The position numbers and the translations under genes are program-made. Below the pieces are notes generated by a model. That model was not told the origin of the DNA, ran no database searches, and saw only the letters and a program-made list of their open reading frames with translations. 64,000 nucleotides of DNA from Apostichopus japonicus. Its lineage: Eukaryota; Echinodermata; Holothuroidea; Aspidochirotida; Stichopodidae. Where the stretch lies: NCBI RefSeq assembly GCF_037975245.1, contig NC_092575.1:7165001-7229000 (forward strand), written 5' to 3'. Positions 37,578 to 51,350 of the stretch are shown in pieces. The stretch's first letter is position 1. Each line of letters starts with the position of its first letter.

Positions 37578-40500
37578 GCTCTGGAACACCACTGGAGAGA
37601 GTGAGATAATTCTTCAAGAGACAGGGATGAATTGGCATACGATTACTGAATTACTGACGGGGCAATGGCAGCTCCAAGCCCCTTAACTGATGCATCAGTC
37701 ATATATACTATTGTATTCTTTCACCCACGCAGCTGTATTTCCTTGAGCAGGTAATGTACCAGCCATACGGGATTTATGGATATCGAACCGGTAGACATAA
37801 TACCCATTCGTTCACTCCAATCGATACATGCATGAGCTTTCCTTTTGAATCTACTGTCAAAAATGCATCAAAACTTTGAACTTGGTACGCCAGTCTTTGT
37901 CCTGTTTTTAACATTATTATTATTTTTATTATTATCATTATTATTACTATTTGTTTATTATTATTATTATTATCATTATTAATCATTTCCTGCTTTTAAT
38001 ACTCGCAACAAAACATTTCGATTTTCAAAATCAAAATTCGCATAAACTTTAGAAAATGAATAGAAAAAAGACGGAATTGTTTTCATATTTTGTTTATTTA
38101 TTTGTCTAACTTCAAAGAGAGAAACAATAAAGAAGAAATTTAAGAGAAGAAAGAATTAAGTACTCAAACAGCTGGCAATATTTTTTTCTCCATATTTTTA
38201 ATAACGGGAATTAGAAACAAGAGATATAACCACGCAATTTATCTATAGCATATTAGTTTGTGCCCAGAAACTCGTTCGTATAATTCCTCTGCATAAAATG
38301 TAGCTAGTTTTATAAACAATATCGCCATATAAAGAATAAATAATGCACATTTTATAATATTTACCGAATACCCTCAGTGATCTATACGATATCCGACAGA
38401 TCAAGATACACACGGTATCGTCGTGAAATGTGATTGACTGGGTCAATTGGGTCGGTGTCATGCAATGTTTAAGGCATGTAACAGTTATATCACTACTTAC
38501 GGGTTAAACGATTGATTCAAGTATAGGCTGACAGGAAGAATAGTTGATATGAAACGTTATTATATTGTGTAACGCAACTATACTGCGCACAATACAACCA
38601 ATGGAGGTATAAGGTGTATAAGCAATATTCGCATAGATCTTGAACCCATCTAACGTTATGTGACCTATAAACTTAGTCTGACACCATACGACGAATTTAG
38701 TCTCAAGTCACGTGACCGATCGAAAACTCAGCTTGAAGTCACGTGACGGCTATAGACTATGTATGACGTCATTTTAACCACAATTAATTGAGCAAGAAAT
38801 GTAACGTAATGGGGTAAAAGCATATAATGAATTGAGGAACAATTCTTCAATTCACACGTTAAGTCAGGTTGGGTGACTTTTCCTGTCGTTCTCGATCGAT
38901 CGTATCCCCACAGAGAAATGCAATAACGGAAATTGAACTCAATAGTAAAGACACTATGTTGTGCATACTCTGTAATTTTTGTAATTAAAAAAACAATGAG
39001 AGCCATTCAATGTAGGTTTAAGTTTCAGCTGCTTTTTTCAAAACAAAGATAATACAATGAAGAGAAAAGTCAATCCATACATTATCACCATGGATACTAG
39101 CTTAATCGATTGAAAATGTCGTAATCATTTCAAAGATGTTTCAATATTTCATATTCTGTATACTATAGCTTATTACTGTATTATAGTGTACTGCTTCCAT
39201 AGCAATCTCATAGATACAAGTTACAATGAGACTTTCAACCCTCCCCCCCCCCTTCCTCCCACCCCGCAACCTGCGACTATTTCTTTCCCTTACAAATTCA
39301 TTTCACTTGACAAACTGGACCTCGATAAATCGTAAAAGAGTCAAATCAACTTAGCCAAGTTTAGTGTTTCTTGTTTTCTTTCGTACATACATGCCCAAAT
39401 AGCATAATACGCTCAAAGCGGTCCTTTGGGCTCCTCTTTCGGGAGAGTGGGCTTAATCTGCTAGAATGGTCAATGTTCATTGTCAATGGTCATTGTTCTA
39501 AATATGCATGTCTTACATTCTGTACAAGAGGAAAACACTATTGTTAATACATTTATTCACATCTTTGGAACATTTTTCAATTCTATACAGGAAAAACAAA
39601 AAATAAAATAAACATCTTAGATTGAACTATATACACTATCATGATCTTGGATTTTATATTTACAACTTCCCTTTGAAAGGGAAATATTTATAACCCTGTT
39701 TAGCCTTGACAAAGGCAAAAGGAATCGAATACTTTTATCCATGAGATTTCATGCTATTATATCAATCCATTTTTGAATTCAGAATTTCTTAATCTTTTAA
39801 TCACATTTATCCAGAATTACAAGACATAGCAATATACGAACACACGTCTTAATATTTTTAGATTCATCGACCTATGAATGAAGTGAATCAACTGCCTTTT
39901 ACATACGACTTTAGAAGCCAGTAATATCGAAATGAATTATCATACATTTTGATCCACTAATTTTTTTTTCAAGAAGTGACCTTTCAATGTGGAATTCTCT
40001 ATTACGCTAACGATCGCCAGGTTGTGACTGGTGACGTCTCTTCGGGAAAATTTGAGGTGGTCACGGAAATGACTGAAATTCCAGTTGAAAGCTTTCAATC
40101 TTAATTTTTGGATTAAGAAACCAATCTCATATATTAAATTCGAAACGCAACTTAATTCAATCATATTTCATGAAAATTAAATATAAATATATTTTATTAT
40201 GTATGTACATATACTAGATACAGATCAAATCATTTAATCAGGAAGTTATAGAAATATCATCCAAATCCATTTTTATAAACTTTGGCTGCAGATTCCATTT
40301 AATGGATAATTAAACGACACTTCGGATTGCAGTCATATGATTAACTCCTTGAGGATTCGTATGGTTTCGCTAAGAATAATAACACCTTCTTTATATTTCG
40401 GTTAAAGCCTCATTATATGCATTCAACCTCGACGGCTCTATAACAACCTTTTTGGTTATTAATGAATTCTATTTTGGATAAACTTAAATTTATTCATCAT

Positions 40501-42136
40501 GAATGATGAGGCCTTATATTGGAAGTACTTCGAAGTATCTGGACACAAATTATTTGGTACTGAAATATGGAAAACTATTTCTACAAGCACTAAATGAAAA
40601 CGCATATAATGGATACATTCGCAGCTTAAAAAGGATATCGGTAAAAGATTCGGTTTTACGGCGGTAAGCATGAAAATATGATTAATTTCGCGGAACTAGT
40701 CTAGTAAGCAACAAAATATACATATTAACTGTTATGCTTGCATATACTCTCTTTTGAGTCAGTATACATTCTATTTATATGTTAAACAACGCGTTGCGTA
40801 TCCATTGCGAATGGCTAGTGCGCTAAGTGTGGTATTTATGTCAAACGAGGTAATATCGATACGTAGCCTAGCCGGTAGGCTTATATCTTAAAACGAATCG
40901 TTCCTGGGAGGCATGAAAGACAGTTTCTCAAGGAATACCACTAACATAACTATAAAATATCAGTTGCCGAATTATATATATAAATATACTTTCAAAAATG
41001 AATACAAGGGGCCGCTGAGTCTTATACCCGTGTTTTTGACATTTTTTGCTCTGAAGGATAAATATTTTTTTCTTGAATATTGTTGAAGCAAGCTCATGCA
41101 TAGATTATAACGAAAAGCTTGTGCGCATGGCTCAATATGTATATAACATGGTCCTGTTGCTCGGTATTGCATATGAAACACCCGGCAAGAGCGGCATTTG
41201 ATAACCAAAGAAAGTGGCAGCATTTCGATTTACCTTTCCGAAGGTGTTACATAGTACATGTACAGTGTACATAGTACACAATTAAAAATGCTGCTAGGTC
41301 GTTTTGTTTCGTCAACAATTTCCATGATAAACATGAATATTCATGACCCTTTCATACCAAAAAAAGAGCTGAAACAGATAACTTGGTTGCCCGCGACACG
41401 GACGTGTATTACTTGTGTACTTAGCACTTCGTAATACCTACGTCCGCCGACGTTCACCTCTAGAAATGCCATTTCTGCGTAAGATTTCTACGATATGAAT
41501 AATCAATCACCTTGTGACCTCACGTCAATTACCCACTACCTGACGAGAAAAAGCTGTCATGGTACTGAATATTAATGAGATCAACTCGGCAGTGGGCGGA
41601 GTCGCTTGCCGTTGTACATCTAATTATAGTATATGCTGCGTATATTTTTATCATTTATTACACTTTAATGAGAATTGTGTAGGGGAATACATGACGAATA
41701 TGATTTTTTCTGATATATTTTGAGTCTCACAATTTTCTGATATTTGTTCGAATTAGTACTAGATTATATTCAACGCACTAGAGTTGTGTCCGAGCTCCGC
41801 CCATTCTGATACGTGTATTCATTTTCCGAACCAATGAACTGTTGGTCGAGTCTATTAGCGACACAGGGTCAGAAATCGGAAAGTTGTAAACAACTACAGA
41901 TGTCGAATGCGGAGCATTCACATCGGTTGCACAGATAAATAACTTGGCAGTTCTCCCTTTCCATCATCCGTTAAGCCATGTAAAGTTCGGTTTTAATCGT
42001 TTCTTCCAACGTAGACAGACCCCCCCCCCCGTCCCCCACCTTACTGATGCTACTAGCCTAGCTGTCTTAGAGATGAATATATCATACCTTGTAAAGGGCT
42101 AAACTATAAATTATTAACATATCTCCTCCTGGAACG
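37578..42136. other. Intergenic between SDR-3 and PLA2-B, no gene supported
   Basis: About 4.5 kb of AT-rich DNA. It holds an (ATT)n-type run at 37910-37985 and C runs near 39242 and 42021. The PLA2-B 3' UTR should lie in the right part. Confidence 0.5.
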
Positions 42137-44237
42137 CTATGAGGGCCAAACGTATTTCTGTGATGGGAATACCTGCGCGCTCCTCGGACAGGCAGTTGGT
42201 TGATACTCGTGTTGCTTACACTTCCACGGCATGTACCAATAATGCTCCAGGCACTGCTTTCTGTTCCGGATCACGAAACATTGAATATTAAAGACGTTAA
42301 AGAATCCCCTCCCTACTTCGTATGCAGCCATGTTACGCACCTGGCGAAGACACTTGTGAAATCTGAAAGAAATGATAAATGGAAAACATTTTTGGTAAAA
42401 AAAGGGTTTTCCCTCCAGAATCGAAGTGGATTTAAAGGAAATGTACGCGTATATAGGTTATCACATATAGTTTCTAGTTAGGCGTTCTCGCTCTTGGTCC
42501 AAAAATGGCTGTCAACATAAAGTATATCTTTTGATGCAAAGATACGGGCAAACCGACAATCAGACCGTATCTAGCTACGGATTGTGTTGATGGTACATAA
42601 AGAGCGCCCTCTATTTAAAAAACCCAAACCCTAAAATCTGGTCTCCACGGTCGATTCGTTTGTTCTTGTTTTGTTGTTGTTGAAAAATTGAAGCTCACTT
42701 TCAAGAGTGCACAAGCATATTTAACATTGTTTTCGAACCTCTGGACATACAATCAGCGTCCATAGCCTAGTGGTTAGGGTGTCCGCAATACAGCGGGAGG
42801 CCCGTTTTTTTTTATATGTAATTGACCCTCTTACGCTCAGAATGCTCGGTTTTGCAAACTGTTTAGCTGTTACTCATTTCCTTTCCGACGATTGGTCGCC
42901 TATAATATTCTACAATAATGTATATTGGGGGAACATTATCGCATATATATATTTTTATGGGGAGGGAGAAGTTGTTTATCTTTGTGTTTGAGGAAAAACA
43001 GTTTACAAACCAAGATTTTAAATATAAATCATGCTTCACACTTGTTAAAAAAGAGAAACAAATGTATCGTATTCCTCTGTGGATGAGGTAGGGAAGGAAT
43101 TAAACACACCATGAATGAATGAATGGGTTTCTTGGCTTACCTTTTATCTATAGAACAGTGCGTGATGGTGAACATGCCCCAGTTCTTAAAGTTATATTTC
43201 GTCGCCCCGCTGCTAATAGACATATCCTCCGTGCTATGATCGTGGTCCCGACAACACATATCCGTTTTATTGTACATGCCCAAGGAATCGTAGGTAGGAG
43301 CTCTGTTACCCGTGCCGCACCATAGGGTACCGGGGAACATAAACAAGCCTCTTTTCTGCCTCTCGTGGTGATCATCATCCTCTCCGCTGATAATCATCTC
43401 ATCATCTTCTTCAACGATGTCATTCATATCTTCTTCCTCTTCTTCTTCGTCTACGATGCCGATTGCTTCTAACCGTTTTCGGACAGTTCTCGGGATTTCC
43501 CGGAGTGACTTCGGAAGCCACGAAGTCAACGAAGAAACATCTTCAATGTTTCTATTGATGATATCTATATTAAGTGCATTGCACATTTGTACAGTCTCCT
43601 CAAAGTCTAAAAGGTTTCTTAGACCGGATGGAACGGCGTTCGTTAAATATCGATAAACCTCGATACTCGGTCCGTCTTCGGCTTCCGACGGTTGTTCGGA
43701 TACCCGTACCTTATCGTCATACATATCGTGATGAGATCCGTCTTTTAGTTGATAAGAAACGTCACCATCGTTCAATAATTTATGAATATCGTCGAAGGTA
43801 CTCGCTGAATGTGAATTACTATTTAAAAGTTTCTCGAATAAGTCGGAAGGTTCTTGACCAATCTTAATTGCATTTTGTCTGCATTCGTGCCGCATGTCAG
43901 ATATGAGCCTCGTATTTCCTTCCTCCGTGTAGTCGTCGGTTATTTGACAACTACGTAAAGTCATGTTTTCGTCGTATATTCCTTGGAATGACCTTTCCCC
44001 GTCCGTGGCTTCTCGTAACACGTATGCGTAAGGTTGCGAAGCCTCCCAAGCAGCTACCTCTCGAAGCCAGAGGTTTGAATGATGAATCAGCAACTGTCGC
44101 CGGTATTTCCATATCTTAACGCTTACGAACTCGCTGCAGTCGTTGATTGTTCGTGCATCGCAGGTTAGCACAAGAAATAAGATCAACTTAGCAACCAGCT
44201 GTAGCGAAGGTCCTTCATGCAAACGATGCATCTTCAA
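42137..44237 (-). CDS. PLA2-B: group III-type secreted phospholipase A2 with long acidic propeptide, 440 aa
   Basis: Two coding exons on the minus strand: 44237-43141 (1097 nt, phase 2) and 42362-42137 (226 nt, stop TAG). The intron is GT-AG, 778 bp. Residues 1-28 form a signal peptide; an in-frame ATG two codons later is an alternative start. The propeptide ends at RQKR (293-296), then the PLA2 domain: PGTLWCGTGN calcium loop, CCRDHD with His332, Asp364, and VGRGFFNV where the usual Tyr is Phe, as in human PLA2G3. The cysteines matching bee-venom Cys37 and Cys63 are Ser335 and Ile363. The propeptide is nearly identical to PLA2-A, but the last exon is clearly diverged, with one extra residue (Trp) inside and a three-residue C-terminal extension. 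Predicted to act outside the cell on phospholipid sn-2 esters. Confidence 0.9.
42728..42814 (+). mobile_element. Truncated copy of the tRNA-derived SINE in the PLA2-B intron
   Basis: Shares the leader and tRNA-like head with 328-426 but stops at CCCG just before the B box and runs into ten T. The anticodon stem is better preserved here (TCCGC/GCGGG) but with a 6-nt loop. Antisense to PLA2-B. Confidence 0.75.
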
Positions 44238-46961
44238 GTTTAATTATTCAAACTCAGTCTTCCAATGAAAATCGTTTATAATACACACAAATCGCGTTGG
44301 CAAAACGATTCTAATTTAGCGACAAAGTATGATAAAGAGCTTCTCTAGTATCGAAAATAAAATGTTCGATTTTCAGCAACGAAAATGTTTTGAATCGCGA
44401 CCAGGAGAACCATAATCACGTAAGATTTTAGCTCCAGGATTATGAAAGTCTAAACACTAATCGCATTTCATATGTAAGATAAATCCTCGAAAAAATTCTG
44501 ATTACCCTCCTCGCTAACAAGATCGTACAATACTACTGATCCTCCCTACAGGGTGTATATCTTCTTATATCCTCAACTCCTCAAGCACCGCTGTTTTTAT
44601 TTTTCAAAATGAACTTCTTATTGTTTGCTATTGTCACTAGTTCCGGCCATGTGATGTGTAGTAAACTTGTCGTCCAATCAGGTAACAGCACGATATTATT
44701 CCTGGAATGTTGTCTTGTATACCGAGGTAACTTTACAGACTCTGTCACGGGACTCGAGTCTGCAAACTAATATTGATTTTCACGAGTTTTAGCCACGATA
44801 TATTTTGAAATATCATGAGCGAACGCTGGCGGATATTCAATTTTAATAATTTACCGGTAATCGATTCACCTCACGTCTCTCAAGCCAGCTGATCCAAACT
44901 AAACAATATTTATATCTTTATGATGCCTAGCTACTCTTTCTTCATGCTGTAATATCTCTAATTCTGCAACCGGCTTTCTTGTATACCATTCTCATTAGTC
45001 TGAACCAATGAGTTAATTTTGTAATCAAAACAAACGTTCGTTCCCTGGTCTCGTCACAACCTAATGAATATGCATACAGGCGGATCTCGGGTTTCCTTGT
45101 TAAGAATGTAACTGATCCGCGCTGCGTCGTGCGTCAATGGAATTCCAGGCCAGTCAATGGGTTCCTTGATCTTTCGGTAGGCCCAAATAATTGACTTGAC
45201 ACGTTGTCAAGGCAAGATCCACCGTATCGCTGAGAATCCGAGAATTGTTCTGCAACAGCAACAAGAAAGAAATAATACTGTAAAAGATGGGGCAGAGTCG
45301 CGGTACCTTTTCTACATCTCTTACATTTAAGCCACAGTGATAAAACACATTCATGCACACGAACAGTTAAAGCACTTCTTCGCATTTGATCAGTTATTTG
45401 ACTAAATCTACCGAGTAGTAGTAGTAAGTTGAGTCTCGTCTATCCGACATGTTCAGTGATCAACCTCCGCCACGGGATCACGATCTTGCGCAAGGTTTAT
45501 TATCTCCTCGAAATTGTTAATGTTAATTGTAAACCTACCGAGCATTACTCAAATTTAAATTTGCTTCCACCAAGTGCATGTGGGGGAGCGCGCGCGTGTG
45601 TGTGCGCGCGCGTGAGGGACCAAGATATACTATCATATCATGTATGACACGAACAGCAGTGTTAGCATAGCATTTACTGTCGATGTACATAGGCAGAGCT
45701 ACTCAGTATGCGATCTACACAAAGTCTAGAATAAAACAAATATAAAACAAATCCCGATAGATATAATTTCTGTCATGATATGGGGCTTAGCTATTGTAAC
45801 TTTGCACAATGACCGCAAATTAGCTCCTACTGCTGACACAGAATTCGCATACATACCATACACACACCTTAATCCCCCCCCCCCACCCCAGTAATAAATA
45901 ATAATGATACTGGGCTTACGAAAGAGAACAAATCATGTTGAAACAAGAGCGACGTTACATGGAGAGAACCATAATTATGTAATAATATAGACTATACTCG
46001 ATCAGAGAAAACTAAAATAAAAACTACTCAGAACATATATACTTGGATTCCACAGGGAGTTTATACCTGAATTAGAAATGTTTGGTAGCATTCAGGTTGC
46101 AACATAAAAAATATTGCTGTGCTATAATTGTAATCCAAACACCGGCTCCTTTTTTTTTCTTCTTTCTTTTTTTGCAGGGCCTGCAAGAAAATAAAATTGC
46201 CAATGCCAACTATGCCATGTAGTTATATAGAGTTAGTAGCCGCACTATTTGTTCTTAGTTTTGAAATATGCTGAAATTGCAAATTTACTTCAGTCTTCGC
46301 TTGAGCGGAGACCTAGTTATTACTGTCCATCATAGAAAATGAGAACTTGTTATTTCCGTTTTACCCTACAAACACGTATCTGGGGCTTAAGATCTCACTA
46401 CACACTGTGGATTGTATGACATAGGTTATGCAAATCTCAGAACAGAGCAAAATTATACGGTACCGTGTACACTTTCCACTGCCTAGCAAATAAGGGGGGG
46501 GGGGCAGTATATAGACGAGAGATTTACATAGCCTATACATTCACGGGAGCTGGCACTTGCAACGGGACATCTGCGGCAAGATCGGTCTTATTTTTATTTC
46601 AAACTGATAGTTGTACAATACTGCGGATCTGCGATTAATTTGATAACTTCACAATTGTTAGCGTTATTTCGTATATACCGGTAAAAGGTTGTCCGTGTTG
46701 TATTGAAGATAAGCATCAATGCATGTTGCTTCAATCTACAACTATACCATGCTATGACCACAGGGACTAATGTGTGTACCCCTATCATTACCTTTCCCGT
46801 TGGGGTATACAATTCTACATAATATTAATGACAGCGTCACAACATGCATAGACGGCTCATTAGATGAAACCTGTAACATAGTAACAACAGTCAAGTATAT
46901 GCACAGGATGTATAGTGAAATCCGCACATTGTTCCTGCATGGTCCATCTATGTATATAGAG
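44238..46961. other. PLA2-B upstream and intergenic, no gene supported
   Basis: The first few hundred bases are the likely PLA2-B promoter. An alternating GC/GT tract lies at 45588-45614. No exon recognised. Confidence 0.5.
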
Positions 46962-47263
46962 CAGGGTTGTCCAACCTTTTGCAGAGGAGGGCCACATGGA
47001 ATGATTATGTTGAAGGAGGGGGCCGCGTGAACCCTACGCTCGATTTTTCGATTTTTTGCCCGAAGCCCAAGGCAACAAAATATGAGCACTGCGAGCGGAG
47101 CGCACTGATTTATTTTCCTTCCTGATAAAACAGATGAATTAAGTCCAGCCGCCCCCCCCCCCGCTCCACTAAAAATTCGCACCGTACAGCATCTCTGGCG
47201 GGCCGGACGCAACCCTGCGGCGGGCCGGACTGTGGCCCGCGGGCAGTAGGTTGAACAACCCTG
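46962..47263. mobile_element. hAT (Charlie-like) MITE, 302 bp
   Basis: TIRs CAGGGTTGTCCAACCTTTT and TAGGTTGAACAACCCTG. An exact 8-bp target duplication ATATAGAG lies at 46954-46961 and 47264-47271. The interior is rich in GGGCC and GGCCCGCGGG, typical of this hAT group. The 217-codon open frame crossing it on the minus strand is an artefact of the element. Confidence 0.95.
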
Positions 47264-49559
47264 ATATAGAGCTTTGTCATGCATGTAGCAGTGTGCCCTG
47301 CTCTGTCGAGGTGAGCAAGGATAATACCAGGATGGCATGTTGAAATTTAATTGAATTGAAGTCAGGAACCCATCGCGTGTCGGCGTGTGCATCAATTACC
47401 AACGTAAATTATGATTAATAGATTTGGTAACTGTATAGGGTCCTAATCTAGTCGCGCAGTTCACTCGTGTATAGTACCGATTCAAACTATTAATGCTGTC
47501 ATGTTTTGCGTATATTCATTCAAGACTTGTGAACTCACGTAGTGAAGTTGATTTTGGTATACCCATTCCACGAAATGAATTCCGATTTCAATAGAACGGC
47601 TCAAGGATAATACCAACACTAACCTAGTGGAATGTAATGTTAACATGTGATCCAAGCATTAAAAGTTCAGTTAGGGTGTTGAAAGGAAACCCCGTAACTC
47701 GATGCTGACGTCACAAGCAATCTGATTGGCTGAAAACTCCGTAATTGCAAACATATTTGGGGAAAAAACAAAAATGCCCCCCCCCCACCCGGGCCCCGGG
47801 AGCTGGATAGGTAACGAGGACAGATCCTTGACCCCCTTTACACAACCAGATCAAATGCTGACATGGACGCATAGTGAATGTGACTGCGTGTATGCTATAC
47901 TATGATATAGTGGTAACGCTAACAGGTTAACTATAGTACCTATACCGGTCCAGGGTAGGTCAGGTCGGTCGCTATAGACGAGGGTGCTCACGTCTAGCCC
48001 CCCCCCCCCCCCATATCACATAAGTACAAACTTGTATGCCGACTTTCTGGGCCGGCCTGAAGCAACAACAACAACAAACTTTCACAAATGATGATTTTTT
48101 GCAACTCAACGTACATGCAATACGACTTTAAAGTGCAGCGTATGTGCCACCGTAGGTTAATATACAACAGTGTATAAAATATATACATGCCAATCAGCGA
48201 ATGGTAAACACAGTATATACAAAAAAGTTACTTTAGTATATTCATTGTTCGAAAAGAATCAACAAGCTTTTGTATTCATTGTAATTGTTTGTAATGGTTT
48301 AGCGAACATGAATTGTACTGGGGTCTCTGATAGGAAGTCTATATAGGCTAGGCCTATATCATGCTTGTGTGTATGTCGCTCTTACATTTACTGTATTTTG
48401 TTTTTCAGTCTAGATTTTAGTATGGAATTAACAAGTCAGACTATAACGTATATATGTACTAGGGGCCGTTTAAGTAATAGGCCTACAGGCTATACTAGCT
48501 GTCATGGGACAGTATATGGGAAGGCTACCATTTATTTTGAGATTACCACTGCAACAATTACCTCACATAATTTTGTTCTTTTTTTGGTTGGACCAGGTGG
48601 GTGGTGGGTGGGGGAGAGGGGGGCAGTAGCTCAGCTTTTGTACGGTTCCTCCGTACCCTCTAATTATCTTGCAAGGCCCAGGAGCACATCAGGTCTGTAA
48701 CCGCTAGCTAATAAACGACTGAATTGTAAGTTCACGGCCATCATGTTCCTCAGGCAGGAAAACTAAAACCAAGGTCCTATACTGGCACTTTTTCCAACCT
48801 GCATTATAGGACGAATTATTGTTTACTGTTTACTGGCTTATGAGAGCAGCCCAGTAACATTTGTTGATAATAACAATGACATGAGGGGCTTCTGTTACGT
48901 ACAACTGAGCGACTGAAGACTGTTACCGTCCTTGCACATTATAAAATGTGTTTATGTCTACTGACAGATAAATGTCACTGCGGTATCCTCTACTGGCAAA
49001 CAGTGTACTCCACAGACGCGTACGCGTTTAGCCAGTAAATTTCGAGGCCTGCTATGTAGAGATTTAGGTCTTTCGGGCTTGTACCTTCCTGAATTGTTCA
49101 AATATTATGTATACTGTGTTTTAGATTTTTTGCACAAGCGTGATAAATTCCTATAATCCTAATTGTCGAGTTATTTGTGAGATAAAATAGGAGCGTTTCG
49201 TTGTTCAATTACGATGACACGGTTATGATAGCCCATTGTTTTCACAATTAGGCCACACATGCCAGTGTAACTATACAGTTCACGCCAACAACTATTATAA
49301 TCGTACGAGACATTTCAATATATTTCTTTGAGCAGTTAATAAAGGTCAAAGGGCACGGTGCAGGAGTGCACATCAGGGGTAATACCTCCATGGTACAAAC
49401 TAGTCCGATCTGTCCCACTTCGGTTAGTTTTACTGCCAATAACATTGCAGAGTATATTTACTCCAATGGATGCACAAAGGTGATAAAGACTTGTAATGTC
49501 TGTAAAGAATGACTGTCTTTACCTTCCTCTAACAGCAAACAGTATAACCCAACACAACG
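47264..49559. other. Intergenic, nothing recognised
   Basis: C runs near 47776 and 48000; no exon or RNA gene supported. Confidence 0.5.
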
Positions 49560-49985
<426 letters not shown>

Positions 49986-51230
49986 AATCCCCACGTTCTA
50001 AATGGCAATGTAATATATTCACCGAAATAACAACACTGCGCTACTCTACAGAGTGGGCGCTATAGGTCCGGGGGGAGGACACGACTAAGGGTCTCGATGG
50101 CAACATTGTGAAAATAGGGTCTACTGCAGTAACTACGCTACCGGCAATTTGACTGCAGTGATTGCTAACCGAGGGACGAACTAGCAGGCTGAAATAAGAT
50201 TCGATGGAAAATGAACAAACCTAAACGACACTATCCGGTAGCAGGCAGTCACCTCATCTGCCTACCTCACCCTGCTAACTCAATCAATAGGATTTGGTAA
50301 TGTAATGTTACGAAGGTGTATAGCAGATCACGTGTCAGTAAGTTGACCCTTTTGAGGACAATGTACGGCTCCATTTGTAGCGAACTACTATAAGCATTAC
50401 CTAATTGTGACAAATTGATAAACACATGTCTTTATCCCATCGCTACAGTTCAGAGGTTTTGATTCCATCATGTTAGTGTGTATAACAGTTGCTTAAAACA
50501 GCAATGGAGAGTCGACAAGAGCAGAGAGTTGCCAACAATACGCTGGCCAGAATAGACCTACCCAAGCTTTACTTCTCAGATTGCTATACGGTAAACAAAT
50601 GTATAATTTAGGATGTCTGAGTTTTGTTCAATTCCACTCTTTATGTTCAACAACGTTAACTAAAACTTTCGGGGAAACAGCCGGAAAGTTGCGAACAAAA
50701 GCACAAAAAAAAACCAAAACAGGCGTTGATGTGTAACCTTTCTTTTCTTTCAATACAGCTTAGGGGCCGTATACACAGTGACAAACGCAGTTTATCGATA
50801 TAATTAACGTACAAAAAAGAGGTTGCGCGTGCAGACAGTTCAAATTGTCTTATCAGTGGCTATAGATAGATGCCAATGTTACACGGAAATTGAATATTAC
50901 GTATTCAGTCACAGGAAACTGCGATGTAAAAATAAAGATGGGTCAAATCTGAAAAGTTATCATGTTAATTGTTGGGATGAAATGCATATGACCTATCCAT
51001 CACGTGACCAGAGTCATATTATTGGAATGTTATATAGTTGTATGCTGGCTAATTGCCAAGGTGTAAATATAATACGGACTCGCTGTATAAGTCTATAATG
51101 TGTAAGATCGGTCGTGATAGTGTAACCACTACCCAGTTATGATTCACATGGTTACGTCAGTCCCAATTAATGTTAGAGGACTGCATGAAGCTGCGAGTGT
51201 ATGCTGTCAGGCCTATATATATATAAAGCT
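49986..51230. other. Intergenic, nothing recognised
   Basis: A 91-codon frame at 50823-51098 shows no known domain and is not called. Confidence 0.5.
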
Positions 51231-51290
51231 GTGATATGGTGTTTTCGAGTATATATATATATATATATATACTCGAAAACACCATATCAC
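51231..51290. repeat. Perfect 60-bp palindrome
   Basis: Arms GTGATATGGTGTTTTCGAGT (51231-51250) and its exact inverse (51271-51290) enclose 20 bp of AT repeat, so the full 60 bp are self-complementary. A (TA)n tract follows at 51297-51350. Confidence 0.95.
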
Positions 51291-51293
51291 CAT

Positions 51294-51349
<56 letters not shown>

Positions 51350-51350
51350 A

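Noticed and set aside
46742..47395. 217-codon open frame on the minus strand
   Set aside because: It runs across both ends of a hAT MITE with a perfect target duplication and has no protein domain.
50823..51098. 91-codon Cys-containing open frame
   Set aside because: No signal peptide or domain; length is expected by chance in 64 kb.
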